Below, piece by piece: positions 6,874 to 9,220 of a stretch of 9,220 nucleotides of DNA (position 1 is the stretch's first letter; each line of letters begins with the position of its first letter). This DNA is from Alphaproteobacteria bacterium. GTDB lineage: Bacteria; Pseudomonadota; Alphaproteobacteria; UBA8366. The position numbers and the translations under genes are program-made. Below the pieces are notes generated by a model, which saw nothing but the letters and a program-made list of their open reading frames with translations, was not told the origin of the DNA and did not search any database. The DNA lies in assembly GCA_029861675.1 (NCBI GenBank), contig JAOTYV010000191.1:1-9220 (forward strand). Direction: 5' to 3'.

Positions 6874-7023
6874 CTGCCGTTTCCGTCCGTTGTCCTGTCC
6901 CGTGTCCGGCCCGCGGCGGCCAGGGAGCCCCGCAAACTATGCCAAGCGCCTGCTGCACGGAAGCAGAAAAGCGGCAGCGAGGACGGCTGGCGCCCTGCGT
7001 GCCATCGGGCGTGCGAGCCTCAC

Positions 7024-7151
7024 CCTTCGACTTCGCTCAGCAGAGGCTTGGAAGGGGTTGGGCCAATACTTCGGTGGCGGCCTCGTGTTGCCGTCGCGCG
7101 ACCCATGATCACTGAGACGACACCAGCCCGCATCCTGAGCGAAGTCGAAGG
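7024..7151. repeat. Inverted-repeat element with 17-bp arms (REP/MITE-like)
   Basis: CCTTCGACTTCGCTCAG at 7024-7040 and CTGAGCGAAGTCGAAGG at 7135-7151 are exact reverse complements, separated by 94 bp. I recognise the arm as a repeat motif dispersed in many high-GC bacterial genomes (often continued as GGATG, as seen here before the right arm, read CATCCTGAG). The arrangement suggests a paired REP-type unit or a small non-autonomous element. Flanking direct repeats are not evident. The repeat is seen; its mobility is inferred. Confidence 0.7.
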
Positions 7152-7168
7152 ACGAGAGCATGCTCCCT

Positions 7169-7195
7169 AGCGGGTGCGCCTCAACGCACACCGCT
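7169..7195 (-). repeat. Hairpin downstream of dapA
   Basis: AGCGGGTGCG (7169-7178) pairs with CGCAC-a-CCGCT (7185-7195) over a 6-base loop: a 10-bp stem with one bulged A. It lies 56 bp after the dapA stop and could protect or end the dapA transcript, but no T-run follows on the minus strand, so an intrinsic terminator is not supported. Confidence 0.4.
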
Positions 7196-7204
7196 GTCCG
7201 GTTC

Positions 7205-7226
7205 TACTCCTCGAGTGACCGGAGTA
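7205..7226 (-). repeat. Inverted repeat just downstream of dapA
   Basis: TACTCC (7205-7210) and GGAGTA (7221-7226) form a 6-bp stem with a 10-base loop 24 bp after the dapA stop codon. It is weak alone but stands next to the stronger 7169-7195 hairpin; together they may form the 3' end of the dapA mRNA. Confidence 0.3.
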
Positions 7227-7250
7227 CCCCCTAGCCGTAACGAACGCGCC

Positions 7251-8126
7251 CTAATTAATCAGGCCGCAATGCACCATGGCGTCGCGCACCTGGGCCTGGG
7301 CCTTGGCGCTGATCTCCGTCACCGGCAGCCGCACCGTGGGTTCGCACTTGCCGAGCAGGCTGGCGCCGTATTTTGCCGGGCCGGGGCTGGGCTCGCAGAA
7401 CATCGCGTCATGCAACGGCAGCAGCCGGTCGCGGATCTCGTCGAAATTGTCGAAATCCTTGCGTTGCCACGCCGCATGCAGTTCCGAACACAGTTTCGGC
7501 GCAACATTGGAGCTGACCGAGATGCATCCCTCGCCGCCCTGGGCCAGGAATGCCGCAACGGTCGCGTCCTCGCCGGAGAGCTGGCAGAAATCCTTGCCCG
7601 CCGTCACCCGTGTCGCCAATGGCCGCGCCAGATCGGCGGTCGCGTCCTTGACGCCGACGATGTTGGGAATCTTCGCCAGCCGCGCCATCGTCTCAATCGA
7701 GATGTCGACCACCGACCGGCCGGGAATGTTGTAGACGACGATGGGAATATCCGCCGCCTCGGCGACCGCCTTGAAATGCTGATACAGCCCTTCCTGCGAG
7801 GGTTTGTTGTAATAGGGCGCCACGACCAGCGCGCCATCCGCGCCCGCCGCCTTGGCATGCTTGGTCAGCGCGACCGCCTCGGCGGTGCTGTTGGAACCGG
7901 CGCCGGCAATGACCGGTACGCGGCCGGCCGCCGCCTCGATGCACAGCTCGACCACTCGTTTGTGCTCGTCATGGTCAAGCGTCGGCGATTCGCCGGTGGT
8001 GCCGACGGGCACAACACCGTCCGAGCCTTCCGTAACCTGCCAATCCACAAAAGCCTGGAAGCTTTCTTCGTCGATCCCGCCATTCTTGAAGGGCGTGATC
8101 AATGCCGTAAACGACCCGTTGAACAT
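7251..8126 (-). CDS. dapA: 4-hydroxy-tetrahydrodipicolinate synthase
   Basis: The 291-residue TIM-barrel enzyme condenses pyruvate with aspartate semialdehyde, the first committed step to diaminopimelate (for peptidoglycan) and lysine. Visible residues match E. coli DapA: Thr43/Thr44 in VGTTGE, Tyr106 in APYYNKP, Tyr132 and Arg137 in VYNIPGR, and the Schiff-base Lys160 in GVKDA. The length equals the family norm of about 292. I chose the ATG at 8124-8126 (MFNGSFTALITPF) because it has a GGAGAGGA site immediately upstream on the minus strand and is the expected DapA start; the longer open frame to 8177 adds 17 residues unlike any DapA N-terminus. It is divergent from the lytic transglycosylase gene and upstream of smpB on the same strand. 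Confidence 0.96.
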   Translation of the reverse strand: MFNGSFTALITPFKNGGIDEESFQAFVDWQVTEGSDGVVPVGTTGESPTLDHDEHKRVVELCIEAAAGRVPVIAGAGSNSTAEAVALTKHAKAAGADGALVVAPYYNKPSQEGLYQHFKAVAEAADIPIVVYNIPGRSVVDISIETMARLAKIPNIVGVKDATADLARPLATRVTAGKDFCQLSGEDATVAAFLAQGGEGCISVSSNVAPKLCSELHAAWQRKDFDNFDEIRDRLLPLHDAMFCEPSPGPAKYGASLLGKCEPTVRLPVTEISAKAQAQVRDAMVHCGLIN

Positions 8127-8160
8127 GGTCCTCTCCGCAGGGTGATGGACTATTTCGTGA

Positions 8161-8190
8161 ACAATAGCGCCTTCCACGCTGCCCTGTCAC
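8161..8190 (-). promoter_or_regulatory. Candidate promoter for dapA
   Basis: On the minus strand GTGACA (8190-8185) matches the -35 consensus in five of six positions, and TATTGT (8166-8161) is a moderate -10 after 18 bp. A start near 8154 would give a leader of about 28 bases, containing the GGAGAGGA site. Pattern matching only. Confidence 0.35.
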
Positions 8191-8279
8191 CTAATCTGTC
8201 CCATTGCGCCGGCAGGCGCGCCGGCACAGGTCCGCCGACGGGATCGCCCGGCGCCCGTCCGCCGAACCGCCCGAAATGA

Positions 8280-8340
8280 GGTCTTTTTTCGATATTCGGA
8301 ATATTAAATAATATTAAACATTGAGCCCTATATAAGAGGC
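8280..8340. promoter_or_regulatory. AT-rich island with palindromes upstream of slt
   Basis: In a GC-rich setting this stretch is mostly A and T. It has a T6 run (8284-8289), a 13-bp palindrome ATATTC-G-GAATAT (8292-8304), and AATATT repeated at 8300-8305 and 8310-8315. TATATAAG at 8329-8336 could be a -10 region for slt, but no good -35 is in register. It is probably the promoter/regulator landing area, for example for a nucleoid protein such as IHF; no specific site is assigned. Confidence 0.45.
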
Positions 8341-8342
8341 CG

Positions 8343-8360
8343 ATGGAAGGATTACCGTGA
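8343..8360 (+). other. Five-codon reading frame overlapping the slt start
   Basis: ATG at 8343 reads M-E-G-L-P and stops with TGA at 8358-8360, overlapping the GTG start of slt in the form GTGA. AGAGG at 8335-8339 stands just before the ATG. It may couple translation of slt to a leader peptide or may be chance; the AAGGA site of slt lies inside it. Confidence 0.25.
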
Positions 8361-9220
8361 CAATAGGCTTCCGGCTTGGGGTTGGCGCAGCGCTCGGCAT
8401 CCTTGGGATTCTGGTGCCCGTGACCGGCGGCCGGGCGGCCGACTCCCCGGCGCCGTCCCTGTCATCCGACATGGTATCCCATTACGCCAAGGCTTTCGCC
8501 GCCGCCGACAAGCGGCGATGGGCGGTGGTGCGCCGATTTGAACAGGACACGCGCTACCCGCCGCTGTCAAAAGCCCTGACATGGATGCGGTTGCGTTCGG
8601 ACAACGCCGATGCCGCCTTCGGCGAGATCGTCGATTTCATTACCAGCAATCCGGACTGGCCGGGCCGCAACGCGATGCGCCGCCGGGCCGAGGAAAGCAT
8701 GGCGACGGTATCGCATGAGCGAATTCGGGCCTGGTACCAGGACCATCCGGTTGTCACACCCGACGGCGCCCTGGCGCGCGCCCGCGCCTTACAGGCGGCC
8801 GGACGCAACGCGGAAGCGGCGGACGTCATTCGCGACGCCTGGATCGCCATGGATTTGAGCCGCGCACAGGAACGTGTGTTCCGCCGGCAATTTCGCAAAT
8901 TGATCCGCCGGGAAGACGAAATCGCCCGGCTGGAACGCCTGCTGTGGGACCGCCGCGTTCGGCCGGCCCGACGACAGATGAAACGGGTCCCGCGCAATTG
9001 GCGCCGGCTCGCGCAGGCGCGCATCGCGATGATGACCCGGTCGCGCGGCGCCGCCCGCTTGCTGCGGCGGGTACCCCGGTCGATGCGCAAAAATTCCGGA
9101 ATCCTCTTCGAACAGCTCCGCTGGCGGCGGCGCACAAAAAGCATGGACAAAGCGATCTCGCTGGCCCAGACGCCGCCGGAGGAATTGGTGCGGCCGCGCC
9201 GCTGGTGGCGCGAGCGCCGG
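8357..9220 (+). CDS. Soluble lytic murein transglycosylase, 5' part (open at window end)
   Basis: The frame from the GTG at 8357 is open for 288 codons to the last base. Lytic transglycosylases cleave the MurNAc-GlcNAc bond of peptidoglycan with formation of 1,6-anhydro-MurNAc in the periplasm. Residues 1-28 form a signal peptide: a hydrophobic stretch GVGAALGILGILVPV followed by GGRA-AD as a likely cleavage site. The rest is the alpha-helical superhelix (U-domain) of Slt-type enzymes: ALTWMRLRS, NPDWPGRNAMRRRAEES, ARALQAAGRNAEAADVIRDAW, LERLLWDRR, LFEQLRWRRR and a WWRERR block. The catalytic SLT domain would lie beyond 9220. The start is fixed by AAGGA at 8347-8351 and by an in-frame stop at 8333-8335. 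The region after residue 170 is unusually rich in Arg. The family call is good though the catalytic part is unseen. Confidence 0.85.
   Translation, partial: MTIGFRLGVGAALGILGILVPVTGGRAADSPAPSLSSDMVSHYAKAFAAADKRRWAVVRRFEQDTRYPPLSKALTWMRLRSDNADAAFGEIVDFITSNPDWPGRNAMRRRAEESMATVSHERIRAWYQDHPVVTPDGALARARALQAAGRNAEAADVIRDAWIAMDLSRAQERVFRRQFRKLIRREDEIARLERLLWDRRVRPARRQMKRVPRNWRRLAQARIAMMTRSRGAARLLRRVPRSMRKNSGILFEQLRWRRRTKSMDKAISLAQTPPEELVRPRRWWRERR

Larger units (their letters stand above)
6874..7250. other. Intergenic region dapA-smpB with inverted-repeat element
   Basis: This 377-bp gap separates two same-strand genes that are often close together. It contains a perfect 17-bp inverted repeat (7024-7040 / 7135-7151) and two hairpins just downstream of dapA. 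Reading frames across it translate to low-complexity Arg/Ala/Pro text such as SSFDFAQDAG, the usual product of a non-coding repeat of this type, so I do not call a gene. No clear promoter for smpB was found. Confidence 0.7.

Noticed and set aside
6937..7191. Minus-strand 84-codon frame in the dapA-smpB gap
   Set aside because: It translates through the inverted repeat (SSFDFAQDAG), a typical spurious product of this repeat type, with no ribosome binding site evident.
7215..8279. Plus-strand open frame of 354 codons
   Set aside because: It lies opposite dapA, whose motifs are intact, and reads as Arg-rich shadow text.

Overview
The window is an ordinary-looking stretch of a high-GC alphaproteobacterial chromosome, probably Rhodospirillales-like. 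The evidence is protein sequence character (a bifunctional Rsh starting MMRQYEL, an omega subunit with a long acidic tail, family 5 uracil-DNA glycosylase, a large Slt-type lytic transglycosylase) and the gene neighbourhood dapA-smpB / UDG-NYN / rpoZ-rsh-pdxJ-acpS, which as I recall is common in that class. No plasmid, phage, CRISPR or transposase gene is visible. The taxonomy is inference from family resemblance, not a database match.

Layout: (1) 1-621, the 3' part of a plus-strand SPFH/slipin gene. (2) 622-875, a 254-bp convergent gap holding a long rod-like inverted-repeat structure and a tRNA T-arm-like sequence. (3) 876-4665, a tight minus-strand operon rpoZ -> rsh -> pdxJ -> acpS, linking RNA polymerase omega, the (p)ppGpp alarmone enzyme, vitamin B6 synthesis and acyl-carrier-protein activation. 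(4) 4666-4999, an AT-richer divergent promoter region. (5) 5000-6372, a plus-strand pair: a NYN-domain putative RNase and a family 5 uracil-DNA glycosylase. (6) 6379-8126, minus-strand smpB and dapA, separated by a 377-bp gap with a perfect 17-bp inverted repeat of a dispersed-repeat type. (7) 8127-8356, a divergent intergenic region with an AT-rich island. (8) 8357-9220, the open 5' part of a lytic transglycosylase gene that runs off the window.

The genes are core housekeeping and stress functions: stringent response and transcription (rsh, rpoZ), ribosome rescue (smpB), uracil repair, cofactor and ACP activation (pdxJ, acpS), diaminopimelate/lysine synthesis and peptidoglycan turnover (dapA, slt). 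The most interesting points lie in the non-coding DNA: the candidate structured RNA at 753-842, a perfect 9-bp hairpin covering the ribosome binding site and start of rsh, the inverted-repeat element between dapA and smpB, and a five-codon reading frame overlapping the slt start. I see no strong case for a wholly new system.
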